A stretch of DNA of 64,000 bases from Candidatus Pelagibacter sp. (GCA_028101445.1 JAOHKR010000003.1:1-64000); one strand, 5' to 3'; counted from the first letter of the stretch, positions 1-10,223 are shown. The notes: a model not told the origin generated them from the letters alone. Program-made: numbers and translations.

Positions 1-218
1 TTTTTAGACGGCCAAAATAATTTTTTGTCGAACTTATCTATAACTTCGTTAAAAAACTCATAGTTAGAGACAGATATAGCTGTCGTTCTTTTATCTTTAG
101 AATGCTTATTTTTTCTAGAAATTAAGTAGACTTCCAAGTTTTCTAATTTATTTAATGCCAAGGCAGCAATTAAACCTGAAAGACCGTCTCCAACTATGCA
201 AATTCTATGTTTTTTCAT
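1..218 (-). CDS. ubiH: UbiH/Coq6-type FAD monooxygenase, N-terminal part
   Basis: Only the first 72 codons are inside the window; the gene runs off the left edge. The protein starts at the ATG complement at 216-218 and opens with a Rossmann FAD-binding motif, GDGLSG at residues 10-15, followed by a DKRTTAIS stretch near residue 42. That stretch matches the conserved arginine and Ala-Ser turn of UbiH/UbiF/Coq6 hydroxylases of ubiquinone biosynthesis. The gene diverges from ftsK with a 56 bp spacer. The family call is fairly safe, but which ubiquinone ring position is hydroxylated cannot be told from this fragment. Confidence 0.72.
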   Translation of the reverse strand, partial: MKKHRICIVGDGLSGLIAALALNKLENLEVYLISRKNKHSKDKRTTAISVSNYEFFNEVIDKFDKKLFWPSK

Positions 219-274
219 ATAAAAATTTTTCTCAGTTTCATAAAAATGGTAAAAAGTACGTAAAACGATTCGAT

Positions 275-2371
275 ATGAATACAAACTTTTTTAATATTGT
301 AACAAATTTTTTAAAAAAACGAACCTTTGAATTTATAGGATTAATCCTAATTTCAACAAGTATCGGGCTGGCGATAGCCTTTACAACATATTCGCCTGAA
401 GATCCGTCATTTGTATATGGCGATAGAAACTTTGAAATTAAAAATTTCTTTGGAATCTATGGAAGTGGTGTTGCAGATTTTCTTTTGCAAAGCTTTGGTC
501 TTGCTTCATTTTTGATTTTGGTTAATTTTTTATTTTGGGGAATTAACTTAATAACTCAGAAGGAAATCAAACGAATAATCCTTAAATTATTTTTAATGGT
601 TTCTTATTTAATATTAAGCACTATTTTTATTTATATTAATTTTAATAATTCATTTTGGCTGATAGATAACGGTAATTCAGGTTTTGTTGGAAAAATAGGT
701 TATGAATTTATAAGTACATGGTATCCCTATATTGACAATTCATACTCCGTTTATGGGTTATTATTGCTTACTTTAATCTTTTTTGTTTTTGCTAATGACT
801 TAAACTTAAAAAAAATAATTACTGGAATCTATTCAAGAATAACTTCTCTAGGAAGAAGAAAAGAAAATACTATTCCAAATATAAATTTAGAGACAGATTT
901 TATACAAGAAGAAAAAGAAATTATTGAAAGACCACAGCAATCTTTTTCTTTTGGCGAATCTATTAAAACTGAAAAGCCAACGAATAGTTTGAAATTGAAA
1001 TATAAACTACCAGCAATAGAATATTTAGAAAAAAGTTCTACTAAATTAAGTACATCAGAATTAAATAGGAACCGCCCGGATGGAGAATTCATGGAAAAAA
1101 TTCTTCTTGATTTTGGAATTGAAGGAAAAATTAAAGCTATCAATAATGGTCCGGTTGTTAGTTTGTATGAATTTGAACCTGCTCCAGGAGTAAAAGTTTC
1201 AAAGATAATAAATTTAGCTGAAGATTTAGCACGAAATACTAGCTCTACATCTACACGCGTATCGGTAATTCCTGGAAAAAGTACTGTAGGTATTGAAATA
1301 CCTAATGAAACTAGAGAAAGTGTATCACTTAGAGAAATTATCTCGTACGAAAAATTTCAAAACAAAGACATAAAATTACCTATTGCACTTGGAAAAAGTA
1401 TTTCAGGAATGCCGATAGTAGGAGATCTTACAACAATGCCTCACTTATTAATTGCTGGTACCACAGGTTCAGGTAAATCCGTTTGCATTAATACAATTAT
1501 TGTCTCATTGCTTTACAAATTAAATCCAGATCTTTGTAAATTTATTTTAATTGATCCTAAAATGTTAGAGTTATCAACTTATGAAGGAATACCTCATTTA
1601 TTAACCCCCGTAATCACAGACGCAAAAAAGGCAACATCTGCTTTAGCTTGGACGGTAAAAGAAATGAGCAGCAGATACAAACTAATGAGTAAAGTAGGAG
1701 TAAGAAATATTGATGGCTACAATGCTAAACACAAATTAAAAATGCCTTATATTGTTGTAGTTGTTGACGAGATGTCTGATTTAATGCTCGTTGCAGGTAA
1801 AGAAATTGAAAACTACATCCAGAAATTATCACAAATGGCGAGAGCAGCCGGAATTCATATTATCATGGCAACACAAAGACCAAGTGTTGATGTAATTACA
1901 GGAACGATAAAAGCAAACTTTCCAACACGTGTTTCTTTTCAAGTAAGTTCAAAAATAGATAGTAGAACAATATTAGGGGAACAAGGGGCTGAACAGCTGT
2001 TAGGAAAAGGTGATATGTTATTCATGTCCTCAGCAAATAGAATTGTAAGAATTCACGGTCCATTTGTTTCGGAAAATGAAATAGAAAAGATAGTAAGTTC
2101 AATCAGATCTCAAGGGGAGCCTGATTATATGGAGGAAATAACAGCACAAGCAAGCAATGATGCTTTTTCAACAGCAGACGGAGATGCTGATGAAGATGAG
2201 TTGTATTCACAAGCAGTTGATATTATTAAATCTGAAGGAAAAGCGTCAACAAGTTTCTTACAAAGAAAACTACAGATTGGTTATAATAGAGCCGCTAGAA
2301 TTATTGATATGATGGAAGAAAAAGGCATTGTAAGTAAAGCTAATCATGTTGGTAAACGTGAAGTTCTTTAA
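275..2371 (+). CDS. ftsK: DNA translocase FtsK
   Basis: This is a 698-residue hexameric DNA pump that coordinates chromosome dimer resolution with septum closure. Four hydrophobic segments lie at about 19-39, 65-92, 100-122 and 158-175 and anchor it in the inner membrane. A short polar linker follows, then the motor. Walker A GTTGSGKS is at 395-402 and Walker B ends in Asp498-Glu499. The last 60 residues form the winged-helix gamma domain that reads KOPS sites. A longer reading frame opens at 155, but the ATG at 275 is preferred because the upstream part overlaps the divergent ubiH start and lacks family character. The linker is short compared with E. coli FtsK, as is usual in small alphaproteobacteria. 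Confidence 0.95.
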   Translation: MNTNFFNIVTNFLKKRTFEFIGLILISTSIGLAIAFTTYSPEDPSFVYGDRNFEIKNFFGIYGSGVADFLLQSFGLASFLILVNFLFWGINLITQKEIKRIILKLFLMVSYLILSTIFIYINFNNSFWLIDNGNSGFVGKIGYEFISTWYPYIDNSYSVYGLLLLTLIFFVFANDLNLKKIITGIYSRITSLGRRKENTIPNINLETDFIQEEKEIIERPQQSFSFGESIKTEKPTNSLKLKYKLPAIEYLEKSSTKLSTSELNRNRPDGEFMEKILLDFGIEGKIKAINNGPVVSLYEFEPAPGVKVSKIINLAEDLARNTSSTSTRVSVIPGKSTVGIEIPNETRESVSLREIISYEKFQNKDIKLPIALGKSISGMPIVGDLTTMPHLLIAGTTGSGKSVCINTIIVSLLYKLNPDLCKFILIDPKMLELSTYEGIPHLLTPVITDAKKATSALAWTVKEMSSRYKLMSKVGVRNIDGYNAKHKLKMPYIVVVVDEMSDLMLVAGKEIENYIQKLSQMARAAGIHIIMATQRPSVDVITGTIKANFPTRVSFQVSSKIDSRTILGEQGAEQLLGKGDMLFMSSANRIVRIHGPFVSENEIEKIVSSIRSQGEPDYMEEITAQASNDAFSTADGDADEDELYSQAVDIIKSEGKASTSFLQRKLQIGYNRAARIIDMMEEKGIVSKANHVGKREVL

Positions 2372-2909
2372 AAAAATATTCATAATCTTTATTTTTTTAT
2401 CAGCAAATCTATCCGCTAGTGAAAAAAACCAAATAGTTACACAATTAAATAATTTAAATTCTTTAGAATTTATTTTTAATCAAATCATAAATGACAAAAC
2501 TGAAAAAGGTAGTTGTCTTTTGGAATTTCCTGGAAAATTAAAATGTGATTATTTTGATGATAAAAAAAAGGAGTTAATAATAAATAAAAAAAGATTAGCC
2601 ATAACTCAGAAAAAATACAACAAGACTTATTACTATCCTATTTCAAAATCACCGTTCCTTAATATTTTATACAAAGATAAACTTTTAGAAATTGTAAGAT
2701 CAGGAGAAATAGAAATGTCTGAACAGGTTATTAAGCTTGTTTATCTTGGTGAAAATGAAATAACAGTTCTCTTCGATAAGAAAACATTAGATTTAAAAGG
2801 TTGGCAAATCATTGACCAGTATAACAACAATATAAATTTCTCTTTGAACATTGTCGCTAAAAATGATGTTTTTAAAAAAGGAACTTTTAAAATTCCTGAA
2901 ATTAATTAA
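2346..2909 (+). CDS. lolA: Outer-membrane lipoprotein carrier protein LolA
   Basis: This 187-residue periplasmic chaperone ferries lipoproteins from LolCDE to the outer membrane. It starts with a lysine-bearing n-region and a hydrophobic signal peptide, with likely cleavage after Ala24. A LolA-type beta domain follows: the LNNLNSLEFIFNQ opening, a GSCLLEFPGKLKCDY strand pair and a DLKGWQIID strand near the end. The start overlaps the ftsK end by 26 bp in another frame, so the pair is translationally coupled. The ftsK-lolA order is common in alphaproteobacteria. Sequence identity to enterobacterial LolA looks low, so the call rests on the fold pattern and the context. Confidence 0.85.
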   Translation: MLVNVKFFKKIFIIFIFLSANLSASEKNQIVTQLNNLNSLEFIFNQIINDKTEKGSCLLEFPGKLKCDYFDDKKKELIINKKRLAITQKKYNKTYYYPISKSPFLNILYKDKLLEIVRSGEIEMSEQVIKLVYLGENEITVLFDKKTLDLKGWQIIDQYNNNINFSLNIVAKNDVFKKGTFKIPEIN

Positions 2910-3412
2910 GCAACGAAATCAATTTCTTCTTCTTTAAAAATTTCAAAACCTTTTGACTTGTAATTTTGAAGCGCATGTTTGTGGTCTAAGCTACAAGTAT
3001 GAACCCACATTCTTTCTGGATTCTTTCTGGATGCACTAGCAACAGCGTGATTAACAAGTGTTGATCCTAGTTTTAAACCTCTAAATTCTTTTAATACTCC
3101 CATATTTATTAATTCTACTTCATTAGAATCTGGATGATATTCTTGTTCATAATAACCTACGAGATCTTCTCCTTTTTTTAAAACATGAGTTTCCAAATTT
3201 TTATTTGATACATACTTAATCCATTCTTTATCAGACCAAAGTAGCCTATCTCTCCAATAGTGATCTAGACCTATTTGTTTGTAAAAAAATTTATTTAATT
3301 GAAAATCATTTTTGTCATCTAAAATGATTTTATAATTTTCAAGAAGGTTTAGATCGATAGTATTCGAAAAATCTTTTATCTCTAAAAAAAATCTTTTTAC
3401 TCTTGAAACCAT
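2906..3412 (-). CDS. GNAT-family N-acetyltransferase
   Basis: The 168-residue protein shows the acetyl-CoA binding motif A of GNAT enzymes at about residues 104-125. A beta-strand (VELINMGVL) is followed by EFRGLKLGSTL, which fits R-x-x-G-x-G/A. A C-terminal YKSKGFEIF strand matches motif B. The substrate is unknown. It is the last gene of the minus-strand his cluster, and its start touches the hinT stop. It converges with lolA with a 4 bp overlap. Confidence 0.8.
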   Translation of the reverse strand: MVSRVKRFFLEIKDFSNTIDLNLLENYKIILDDKNDFQLNKFFYKQIGLDHYWRDRLLWSDKEWIKYVSNKNLETHVLKKGEDLVGYYEQEYHPDSNEVELINMGVLKEFRGLKLGSTLVNHAVASASRKNPERMWVHTCSLDHKHALQNYKSKGFEIFKEEEIDFVA

Positions 3413-3768
3413 TAGCTAACCATCTTTCCTATATTTTCACCGGCAAAAATATGAAAATGAAGATGAGGGACTTCTTGTCCTCCGTCACTACCGACATTTG
3501 TAAGAGCTCTATAACCTTTATCTTTTGAGCCCATTAAATTTGCTACATGTGTAACCGCTTTATTTAATTCAACAATCTCTTTATCAGAAGCTTTATAGTT
3601 GAAATCATCTAGATCAACATATTCACCTTTTGGTATTACTAATACATGCACTTTTTTCTGAGGATTAATGTCATGAAAAGCTAAAACATGATCGTTTTCA
3701 TAAACTTTTTTACAAGGAATTTCTCCTCTAAGAATTTTTGCGAATATATTATTTTTATCATAACTCAT
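3412..3768 (-). CDS. hinT: Histidine-triad nucleotide-binding protein (HinT/HIT family)
   Basis: This 118-residue HIT protein hydrolyses AMP-linked phosphoramidates such as AMP-lysine. The histidine triad HLHFH sits at 102-106, and the N-terminal IFAKILRGEIPCKKVYE block is typical. Length matches the family (110-120). The start overlaps hisE by 4 bp, so it belongs to the histidine operon transcript. HIT genes beside hisE are frequent in alphaproteobacteria, although the protein has no known step in histidine synthesis. Confidence 0.93.
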   Translation of the reverse strand: MSYDKNNIFAKILRGEIPCKKVYENDHVLAFHDINPQKKVHVLVIPKGEYVDLDDFNYKASDKEIVELNKAVTHVANLMGSKDKGYRALTNVGSDGGQEVPHLHFHIFAGENIGKMVS

Positions 3769-4037
3769 TTTTGTCTTTTTTTAAGTTCACTCATTACATC
3801 TTCTACCTTGATATTATTAGCCTCAAGATAAACCATCAAATGATAAATTACATCTGCTGCTTCATGTATCTTATTAGAATCTTGTTCAACAGCCTCAATT
3901 AGTTCTCCTATTTCCTCTTTAATTTTTGCAACGCTTAAACTTTTATTGTTGAGAAGTTTATTCGTATAGGATTTATCAGGAGAAAAATTTTTTCTTTCTC
4001 TAATAGTCTGTATTAACTGTTCTAGGATTTCAAACAT
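3765..4037 (-). CDS. hisE: Phosphoribosyl-ATP pyrophosphatase
   Basis: HisE removes pyrophosphate from phosphoribosyl-ATP in the second step of histidine synthesis. The 90-residue protein has the MazG-like all-alpha fold signature EEIGELIEAVEQ followed by HEAADVIYHLMVYL, whose acidic residues bind Mg2+. It is a stand-alone HisE rather than a HisIE fusion; hisI is not in the window. One base separates it from hisF. Confidence 0.94.
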   Translation of the reverse strand: MFEILEQLIQTIRERKNFSPDKSYTNKLLNNKSLSVAKIKEEIGELIEAVEQDSNKIHEAADVIYHLMVYLEANNIKVEDVMSELKKRQK

Positions 4038-4038
4038 T

Positions 4039-4797
4039 TTATAATCTTACCGATACATTCTTAGAATTCAAATATTCTTTGGCTTCTTTAATTGTATATT
4101 CACCATAGTGAAAAATAGAGGCAGCAAGAACTGCGCTTGCACCGCCTTTAACTATGCCGTCATACAGATGATTTAAAGTCCCAACTCCGCCAGAAGCAAT
4201 AACAGGTATATTAGTAGTGTTTGTAATTTCTTTTAATAGATCAACATCATAGCCAGACTTTGTTCCGTCTCTATCCATGGAAGTTAATAAAATTTCACCA
4301 GCTCCGTTTGTTTCTATCTGTTTAGCAAATTCTACAGCATCAATACCTGTTTTATTTCTTCCACCATGAGTAAAAGCTTCCCATTTATTGACTGAAACTT
4401 TTTTAGCATCTATGGCTACAACAATACATTGAGAACCAAATTTTTTAGATGCCTCTTTTACAAAACTAACGTCTTTAACAGCTGCTGTATTTATCGAAAC
4501 CTTATCTGCACCAGCTAATAATAAATCCGTTATATTCTGAATAGTTCTAACACCACCACCAACAGTTAAAGGAACAAAACATTCTTTTGCAGTTTTTCTC
4601 ACAATATCAATAATTGTCTCTCTATTTTCATTCGAAGCGGTAATATCTAAAAAACAAATCTCATCAGCTCCACCGTCACTATAAATCTTAGCTTGTTCAA
4701 TTGGATCCCCAGCATCTTTTAATTCAATAAAGTTAATCCCCTTAACTACTCTTCCGTTTTTAACATCAAGACAAGGTATAATTCTATTTTTAAGCAC
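4039..4797 (-). CDS. hisF: Imidazole glycerol phosphate synthase, cyclase subunit HisF
   Basis: HisF takes ammonia from HisH and closes the imidazole ring, giving IGP and AICAR. It is a 252-residue beta/alpha barrel with catalytic Asp11 in [13 protein letters not shown] and Asp130 in VVAIDAKK. Phosphate-binding loops are the TVGGGVR and ASGGVGT segments. The start overlaps the hisA end by 8 bp. The AICAR it releases is the substrate of purH, which also lies in this window. Confidence 0.97.
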   Translation of the reverse strand: MLKNRIIPCLDVKNGRVVKGINFIELKDAGDPIEQAKIYSDGGADEICFLDITASNENRETIIDIVRKTAKECFVPLTVGGGVRTIQNITDLLLAGADKVSINTAAVKDVSFVKEASKKFGSQCIVVAIDAKKVSVNKWEAFTHGGRNKTGIDAVEFAKQIETNGAGEILLTSMDRDGTKSGYDVDLLKEITNTTNIPVIASGGVGTLNHLYDGIVKGGASAVLAASIFHYGEYTIKEAKEYLNSKNVSVRL

Positions 4798-5515
4798 TGA
4801 TCTCCTTCACTAACTCATCTAATTTAATATCACCATCATAAATAGCTTTGCCAACAATGATGCCCTCTATTTTTTTATTATTTAATTCTTTAGCTTTCTT
4901 AATATCATTCATTGAAGAAACGCCCCCGGAAATAACTATAGGACAATTAGATAGTTCCGCAATTTTTACAGTCTCATCAAAATTAGGGCTAGTTTTCATT
5001 CCATCTCTATTTATATCTGTGTAAATAATTCTGCTAACTCCATAGCTGTTTACTTCTTCAAGAAACTCAGTGGTTTTAATATTTAAATTTTCTTTCCAAC
5101 CTGACACGGAAAGATTTCCATCTTTTGCATCTAGCCCTAGAGCGATTTGACTTTTAAACTTCTCACAAGCTTCTTTTAAAAATTCTTTATTTTTAATAGC
5201 GCCACTTCCTAAGATAACTTTCTCAACACCTGCATCAATATACTGTTTAATGTTATCGAGGGATCTGACACCGCCGCCTATTTCAATTTTTAAATCATAT
5301 TTGCTTACTATTTCCTGAATAACTTTTAGATTAACTGTCTTGCCAGTTAGCGCTCCATCTAAATCAACAATGTGTAAATTTTTAAAGCCATAATCCTTGT
5401 ATTTGCCTGCTTGATCTATGGGAGAAATTTCATATTCTGTTTTATTTTCAAAGTCTCCTTTGATTAATCTCACACACTTTTTATCTTTAATATCTATGGC
5501 GGGAAATATTTTCAT
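4790..5515 (-). CDS. hisA: ProFAR isomerase HisA
   Basis: HisA performs the Amadori rearrangement of ProFAR to PRFAR. It is a 241-residue barrel with general base Asp8 ([13 protein letters not shown]), general acid Asp129 (GLDAKDG), and phosphate loops EIGGGVR and ISGGVSS. Its stop overlaps the hisF start, and its ATG shares a base with the hisH stop, so expression is tightly coupled. Length and motifs are standard. Confidence 0.97.
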   Translation of the reverse strand: MKIFPAIDIKDKKCVRLIKGDFENKTEYEISPIDQAGKYKDYGFKNLHIVDLDGALTGKTVNLKVIQEIVSKYDLKIEIGGGVRSLDNIKQYIDAGVEKVILGSGAIKNKEFLKEACEKFKSQIALGLDAKDGNLSVSGWKENLNIKTTEFLEEVNSYGVSRIIYTDINRDGMKTSPNFDETVKIAELSNCPIVISGGVSSMNDIKKAKELNNKKIEGIIVGKAIYDGDIKLDELVKEISA

Positions 5516-6144
5516 TATAGTTTTATAAAGTTATCAATTATTTTTAATCCAATTTTATGGCTTTTCTCAGGGTGAAATTGAGTTCCAAACAAATTATCTC
5601 TTTCAACGGAACAGACAATTTTTGATGAATAATCTGTTGTTGCTGATATCACTGATTTTTCATTTGGAATAAACTCGTAACTATGCACGAAATACATATG
5701 AGATTTGTTTTTTATGTTTTTAAATATTTTACTTTCTTTTTGTATTTCAATTTCGTTCCAGCCAATATGTGGAAGTTTAAATTTTCCATTTTGATTATCG
5801 ATTTTAGAAACTTTACCAGAAATCCAACCTAGTCCTTTTGTTTCTGCTTCTTCATAGCCAACGTCAGCAAAAATTTGTAAACCTACACAGATACCTAATA
5901 AAGGTTTCTTGTTAATGATTGCAAGTTCTTTTAGCGTATCTACTAATCCATTAATCTTATTAAGGGAGTCTACGCAGCTTTTAAATGAACCTTGACCAGG
6001 TAGAACAATCTTATCGCTAGATTTAATTTTCTTTATGTCTGATGTAACTTCTAGATTAACTTTACCTTCAGCTACCTCTGTAAATGAGTTAATGACTGAG
6101 CTTATATTGCCCGATTGGTAGTCAACAATTGTGACGTTCATCAA
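5515..6144 (-). CDS. hisH: Imidazole glycerol phosphate synthase, glutaminase subunit HisH
   Basis: HisH is a class I glutamine amidotransferase that feeds ammonia to HisF. In 209 residues it shows the oxyanion strand PGQGSF, nucleophile Cys86 in LGICVGLQ and the His191/Glu193 pair in FHPEKSH. It is adjacent to hisA and two bases downstream of hisB. All catalytic residues are present, so it should be active. Confidence 0.97.
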   Translation of the reverse strand: MMNVTIVDYQSGNISSVINSFTEVAEGKVNLEVTSDIKKIKSSDKIVLPGQGSFKSCVDSLNKINGLVDTLKELAIINKKPLLGICVGLQIFADVGYEEAETKGLGWISGKVSKIDNQNGKFKLPHIGWNEIEIQKESKIFKNIKNKSHMYFVHSYEFIPNEKSVISATTDYSSKIVCSVERDNLFGTQFHPEKSHKIGLKIIDNFIKL

Positions 6145-6146
6145 AT

Positions 6147-6737
6147 TTAAATAGAACCTTTTGTCGAAGGTATTGAGTTTTTAATTCTTTTATCAACTTC
6201 TAGAGCATCTTTTAACGATCTAGCTAAACCTTTGTAACAAGACTCAATTTTGTGGTGACTGTTTTCACCGTAAATATTTTCTACGTGTAAAGTAATACCA
6301 GCAGATTGTGAGAAAGCCTGAAACCATTCTTTAAATAATTCGGTGTCCATCTCTCCTAATTTTTCAACTTTTAAATTTACTTTCCAAATTAAATAGGGTC
6401 GGTTAGATACATCAATGGAAACTCTGCTTAAGGTTTCATCCATTGGTATCATTGTAGAAGCATATCTTCTAATACCTTTTCGGTTACCAGCAGCTTTCTT
6501 TATAGCTTCACCGATAGCTATTCCTGTGTCTTCTGTTGTATGATGTAAATCAATATGTGTATCGCCTTTTGCATTTACTTCTAGATCTATTAATGAATGC
6601 TTTGAAAGTTGCTCTAGCATGTGGTCTAGAAAACCAATTCCAGTTTTAATTTTATATTTACCTTTACCGTCCAAATTAACGGAAACAGAAATACTGGTTT
6701 CTTTTGTTTTTCTACTAATTTTTGCTTTTCTTGTCAT
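6147..6737 (-). CDS. hisB: Imidazoleglycerol-phosphate dehydratase
   Basis: HisB dehydrates IGP using two Mn2+ ions. The protein has the two histidine clusters of the family, [16 protein letters not shown] and [10 protein letters not shown], plus DMDHML-like FLDHMLEQ. The reading frame extends back to 6788, but the ATG at 6737 (protein [14 protein letters not shown]) is chosen because it gives 196 residues, the usual length, and the longer N-terminus is not family-like. No phosphatase domain is fused, as expected outside enterobacteria. It is the promoter-proximal gene of the his cluster and diverges from hslV. Confidence 0.94.
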   Translation of the reverse strand: MTRKAKISRKTKETSISVSVNLDGKGKYKIKTGIGFLDHMLEQLSKHSLIDLEVNAKGDTHIDLHHTTEDTGIAIGEAIKKAAGNRKGIRRYASTMIPMDETLSRVSIDVSNRPYLIWKVNLKVEKLGEMDTELFKEWFQAFSQSAGITLHVENIYGENSHHKIESCYKGLARSLKDALEVDKRIKNSIPSTKGSI

Positions 6738-6839
6738 AAATTTTAACTGATTTATCTTTGATATATATTTAATCGAGCATTTTATCAATAAATCAGATTT
6801 ACTATTGAAGATCTCAAATTAATCTCCACATATAACATT

Positions 6840-7379
6840 ATGAATACAGCTGAAAAGTGGCATGGAACAACGATTGTATTGCTAAGGAAAAATGGTGAAA
6901 CTGTTGTTGCTGGAGACGGTCAAGTAAGTTTAGGCAACACTGTTTTAAAAAGCAAAGCTAAGAAAGTACGAAAAATCGAAAGCAGAGGGGTAATAGCGGG
7001 ATTTGCAGGTTCAACTGCAGATGCTCTTACTTTATTTGAAAGATTAGAGGCAAAATTAGAAAAACACGCAGGTAATTTACAGAGAGCTGCAGTGGAGTTA
7101 GCAAAAGATTGGAGAAGTGATAAATTTTTAAGAAGATTAGAAGCGTTAATGGCTGTAGCGGATAAAAAACATAGTTTCATAATTTCCGGAACAGGAGATG
7201 TGTTAGAACCAGAAGATGGAATAATTGGAATTGGATCAGGTGGAAACTACGCATTAGCTGCAGCAAAAGTTTTAATAGAAACAGATTTGAAAGCAGAAGA
7301 AATAGCTAGAAAGTCAATTAAAGTCGCATCTGACATCTGTGTATTTACAAATAACAATATTACAGTAGAGAAAGTTTAA
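6840..7379 (+). CDS. hslV: ATP-dependent protease HslUV, peptidase subunit HslV
   Basis: HslV is the proteasome-beta-like threonine peptidase of the HslUV complex. The catalytic threonine is Thr10 in [11 protein letters not shown], so a nine-residue propeptide ending in Gly9 must be removed; alphaproteobacterial HslV often carries such a propeptide, whereas E. coli loses only Met. [14 protein letters not shown] and the FAGSTADA loop are typical. One base separates it from hslU. Confidence 0.96.
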   Translation: MNTAEKWHGTTIVLLRKNGETVVAGDGQVSLGNTVLKSKAKKVRKIESRGVIAGFAGSTADALTLFERLEAKLEKHAGNLQRAAVELAKDWRSDKFLRRLEALMAVADKKHSFIISGTGDVLEPEDGIIGIGSGGNYALAAAKVLIETDLKAEEIARKSIKVASDICVFTNNNITVEKV

Positions 7380-7380
7380 A

Positions 7381-8757
7381 ATGGTGAAAACGAGTAAAGT
7401 TACAAATCTAAATATTGTTAAAAATAAAAAAAAGGACAGCTCAAAGGTAAGTGCGCTGTCACCTAGAGAAATTGTTTCTGAATTAGATAGATACGTAATT
7501 GGTCAAAAGGAAGCTAAAAAAGCTGTTGCGGTTGCTTTGAGAAATAGATGGAGAAGACAAGCTTTATCTGATGAAATGAGAGATGAAGTTCTTCCGAAAA
7601 ATATACTTATGATCGGGCCAACAGGAGTTGGTAAAACTGAAATTTCTAGAAGATTATCTAAATTGGCAGAAGCTCCATTTATTAAAGTTGAAGCAACAAG
7701 ATTTACAGAAGTTGGCTATGTAGGCAGAGACGTTGAACAAATTATTAGAGATTTAATAGAAATTGCTATTGCAATGGAAAGAGAGAAAAAAAGAAAAGAA
7801 GTAAAAGCAAAGGCAGAATTAAAAGCTGAAGAAAAAGTTTTAGACTCTTTGGTTGGAAACAAAGCATCAGTTGCAACAAGAGAGAGCTTTAGAAAAAGAT
7901 TAAGAAATGGAGATCTTGATAATAATGAAATAGAAATAGAGGTACAAAATACCTCTGGTGGTATGCAAAGCTTTGAAATACCCGGTATGCCTGGTGGAAA
8001 TGTTGGCATGGTAAACCTCGGCGATATTCTTGGGAAATCGATGGGAAATAAAAAAGGAAAAAAGAAAAAAATGACGGTAAAAGAATCTCACGAAATCCTA
8101 ATAGCACAAGAGTCAGATAAAATGATTGAAGAAGATAAAATTATTAAAGAAGCTAAAAAAGCTACGGAGGAAAATGGAATAGTTTTTTTAGATGAGATAG
8201 ATAAAGTTTCTGCTAGAAGCGACAGAGTAGGTGGAGATGTTTCAAGAGAAGGTGTTCAAAGAGATTTATTGCCACTTATTGAAGGTACAACAGTAAGTAC
8301 TAAACATGGTCCTATTAAAACTGACCATATTTTATTCATAGCCTCTGGAGCTTTTCAATTAGCTAAACCATCAGATTTACTTCCAGAACTGCAAGGGAGA
8401 TTGCCAATAAGAGTTGAACTGAGTGCCCTTAAAGAAGAAGATTTTATTCGAATACTCAAAGAACCAGATAACAGTTTGATCAAACAATATAAAGAATTAC
8501 TAAAAACAGAGAATGTTAATCTAGAATTTACTGATGATGGGATTGATAAGCTTGCAAAAATTTCTGCAGAGGTAAATTCATCTGTAGAAAATATAGGTGC
8601 TAGAAGACTTCACACAATAATCGAAAAAGTTTTAGACGATATAAGTTTTAATGCTACAGACAGATCCGGAGAAACGATTACAATTGACGAAAAATATGTA
8701 CAAGATAATTTAGGTAATTTAGTAAAAGATACTGATTTATCAAAATTTATTCTATAA
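7381..8757 (+). CDS. hslU: ATP-dependent protease HslUV, ATPase subunit HslU
   Basis: HslU is the AAA+ unfoldase that feeds HslV. Walker A GPTGVGKT is at 79-86, and the family's GYVGRDVE pore loop follows. Walker B ends in Asp271-Glu272 ([10 protein letters not shown]). The intermediate I-domain (about 135-235) is lysine-rich with a GGM/PGMPGGN run. The sensor-2 segment GARRLHTI and the C-terminal LSKFIL tail that docks into HslV are intact. The gene forms an operon with hslV. Confidence 0.97.
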   Translation: MVKTSKVTNLNIVKNKKKDSSKVSALSPREIVSELDRYVIGQKEAKKAVAVALRNRWRRQALSDEMRDEVLPKNILMIGPTGVGKTEISRRLSKLAEAPFIKVEATRFTEVGYVGRDVEQIIRDLIEIAIAMEREKKRKEVKAKAELKAEEKVLDSLVGNKASVATRESFRKRLRNGDLDNNEIEIEVQNTSGGMQSFEIPGMPGGNVGMVNLGDILGKSMGNKKGKKKKMTVKESHEILIAQESDKMIEEDKIIKEAKKATEENGIVFLDEIDKVSARSDRVGGDVSREGVQRDLLPLIEGTTVSTKHGPIKTDHILFIASGAFQLAKPSDLLPELQGRLPIRVELSALKEEDFIRILKEPDNSLIKQYKELLKTENVNLEFTDDGIDKLAKISAEVNSSVENIGARRLHTIIEKVLDDISFNATDRSGETITIDEKYVQDNLGNLVKDTDLSKFIL

Positions 8758-9171
8758 ATTTTTTAACTTAATCAGGATAGCACCTGACCCACCATCTTTT
8801 AAAGAAGCTTCAGATATTGAAACTACAAACTTACTAAGTTCATCACAGCTATTAATAAATTCTGGCACTGAAAATCTTAATTTACTTAAATTCTTAGATA
8901 CATAGGTATCTTCCTCAGTATTAGAATGAAGACCTTTTCCGGTAATTAAAAGTATTTCCTTATACTTATTTCGAATACCGGAAAGAATTAAATCTTTAAC
9001 TTTTTTATTTGCATCCTCTAAAGTAAAACCATGTAGATCATACCTTAGACGATTTTTTTTTGGATTATCATCCGCAATTTGTAAGTCTTTGTCATATATA
9101 TCTGAAGGTTGTCTAGTAAAATTATCCCAGGTCTCTTTGTCTTCTTTTGAAAGATCTTTTTTTTTTATCAC
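8752..9171 (-). CDS. Smr domain protein (MutS2 C-terminal-like)
   Basis: The 139-residue protein carries a small MutS-related domain: [20 protein letters not shown] near residue 43 and ITGKGLHS near residue 77. These are the conserved D-L-H-G and G-x-G-x-H/x-S motifs of Smr nucleases. The domain cuts nucleic acids in some homologues; here the target is unknown. It overlaps the hslU end by 6 bp tail to tail and overlaps the Tim44-like gene by 4 bp upstream, a pairing often seen in alphaproteobacteria. Confidence 0.85.
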   Translation of the reverse strand: MIKKKDLSKEDKETWDNFTRQPSDIYDKDLQIADDNPKKNRLRYDLHGFTLEDANKKVKDLILSGIRNKYKEILLITGKGLHSNTEEDTYVSKNLSKLRFSVPEFINSCDELSKFVVSISEASLKDGGSGAILIKLKNL

Positions 9172-9767
9172 TTACTTATGATTTCAGCTAAATACCAATT
9201 AGGATTTTTATTGTTTATATTTCTTGTAAATTTCCAAATGTCTGTAACAAATTTAATTTTATCAGGGTTACCTTCAATTATTTTTTCTTCTTTTTTCTTC
9301 ACAGAAATTACTTCCGCTACAAACTTAACAGTAGCAGACAAATCATCTTTAATTTTTTCATATTTTTCAACGGATGATTCTTTGATACCTATAAATGTAA
9401 ATTCAGATTTGATTTTTTCTTTATTTCTTTCATCAATAGCATTTAAAAAATTACTATTCATTGCTGATGTTAAAAGACTTTTAAATTTTTTTGTGTCACC
9501 ATTTGCAAAAGAAGTAAGAATTGTTTCATAAGCTAACTCTGCACCTTTTAAAAATTCTTTTTTATTTTTACCTTCTAAAACATCATGATTTTGTTTAATG
9601 GGTTTTACTTCATTTTTTGGAATGCTAAATTTTCTATCAGGAAAACCGGGATACACCTTTGACTCATGACCTGTTTTTCTTCCCAATATACTTCTTAATC
9701 GCAAAATTATAAAACCAGCGATCATTCCTAATAAAATTATGTCTATATACCCAAAACTATTGCTCAT
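9168..9767 (-). CDS. timA: Tim44-like inner-membrane protein
   Basis: One N-terminal membrane segment (about residues 8-25) precedes a basic linker and a soluble C-terminal domain of about 130 residues. That domain begins FLKGAELAYETILTSFANGD and ends in WKFTRNINNKNPNWYLAEI, which are the Tim44/MRPL45-type signature strands. Alphaproteobacterial TimA is the relative of the mitochondrial import-motor anchor Tim44; its bacterial role is unsettled. It diverges from fxsA and sits near secB, the usual arrangement around dnaQ. Confidence 0.85.
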   Translation of the reverse strand: MSNSFGYIDIILLGMIAGFIILRLRSILGRKTGHESKVYPGFPDRKFSIPKNEVKPIKQNHDVLEGKNKKEFLKGAELAYETILTSFANGDTKKFKSLLTSAMNSNFLNAIDERNKEKIKSEFTFIGIKESSVEKYEKIKDDLSATVKFVAEVISVKKKEEKIIEGNPDKIKFVTDIWKFTRNINNKNPNWYLAEIISK

Positions 9768-9812
9768 AAATTTGATAATTATACATTAATCATATATTTT
9801 TGTAGCTGACAA

Positions 9813-10223
9813 ATGAACTCATTTTTTTTATTTTTTATAGGCCTACCCACACTAGAGATTTTTTTAATGATAAAAATAGGTGGTAAAGTTGGTGCCCTAA
9901 ATACAGTGGCTTTAGTTTTTTTAACAGCAATAATTGGGTTATATTTTGCAAAAGTCCAGGGTATTAAAACCATAAAATCAGGAATGATTAATATATACCA
10001 AAATAAATTGCCTACTTATGAAATTCTATCCGGCGCCTCAATTGCAGTAGCAGCTTTACTCTTAATAACACCTGGGTTCTTCACGGATTTGATAGGATTT
10101 CTAATTTTGATACCTTTTACAAGAAATATTATATTAAATATTGCATTAAAAAGTAAACACAAAAAAAATCATGACGATGACATCGTAGAAGTGGAAGTAG
10201 TAGATAAAAAAGATGAATTATAA
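9813..10223 (+). CDS. fxsA: FxsA family membrane protein
   Basis: This 136-residue inner-membrane protein begins with the family motif GLPTLEIFLMIKIG, followed by hydrophobic segments around 3-20, 29-47 and 72-100. It contains LLLITPGFFTDLIGFL, the diagnostic FxsA block. The C-terminus is charged. Homologues in E. coli relieve F-plasmid exclusion of phage T7, but the ordinary role is unknown. It overlaps secB by 11 bp. A candidate -10 hexamer TATATT lies at 9793-9798. Confidence 0.88.
   Translation: MNSFFLFFIGLPTLEIFLMIKIGGKVGALNTVALVFLTAIIGLYFAKVQGIKTIKSGMINIYQNKLPTYEILSGASIAVAALLLITPGFFTDLIGFLILIPFTRNIILNIALKSKHKKNHDDDIVEVEVVDKKDEL

Noticed and set aside
155..274. 40-residue upstream extension of FtsK
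   Set aside because: It runs into the divergent ubiH start and has no membrane or family pattern; the ATG at 275 leads straight into the first membrane helix.
9178..9531. 117-codon frame antisense to the Tim44-like gene
   Set aside because: It lies entirely inside a well-supported gene, with low-complexity hydrophobic content and no start signal.
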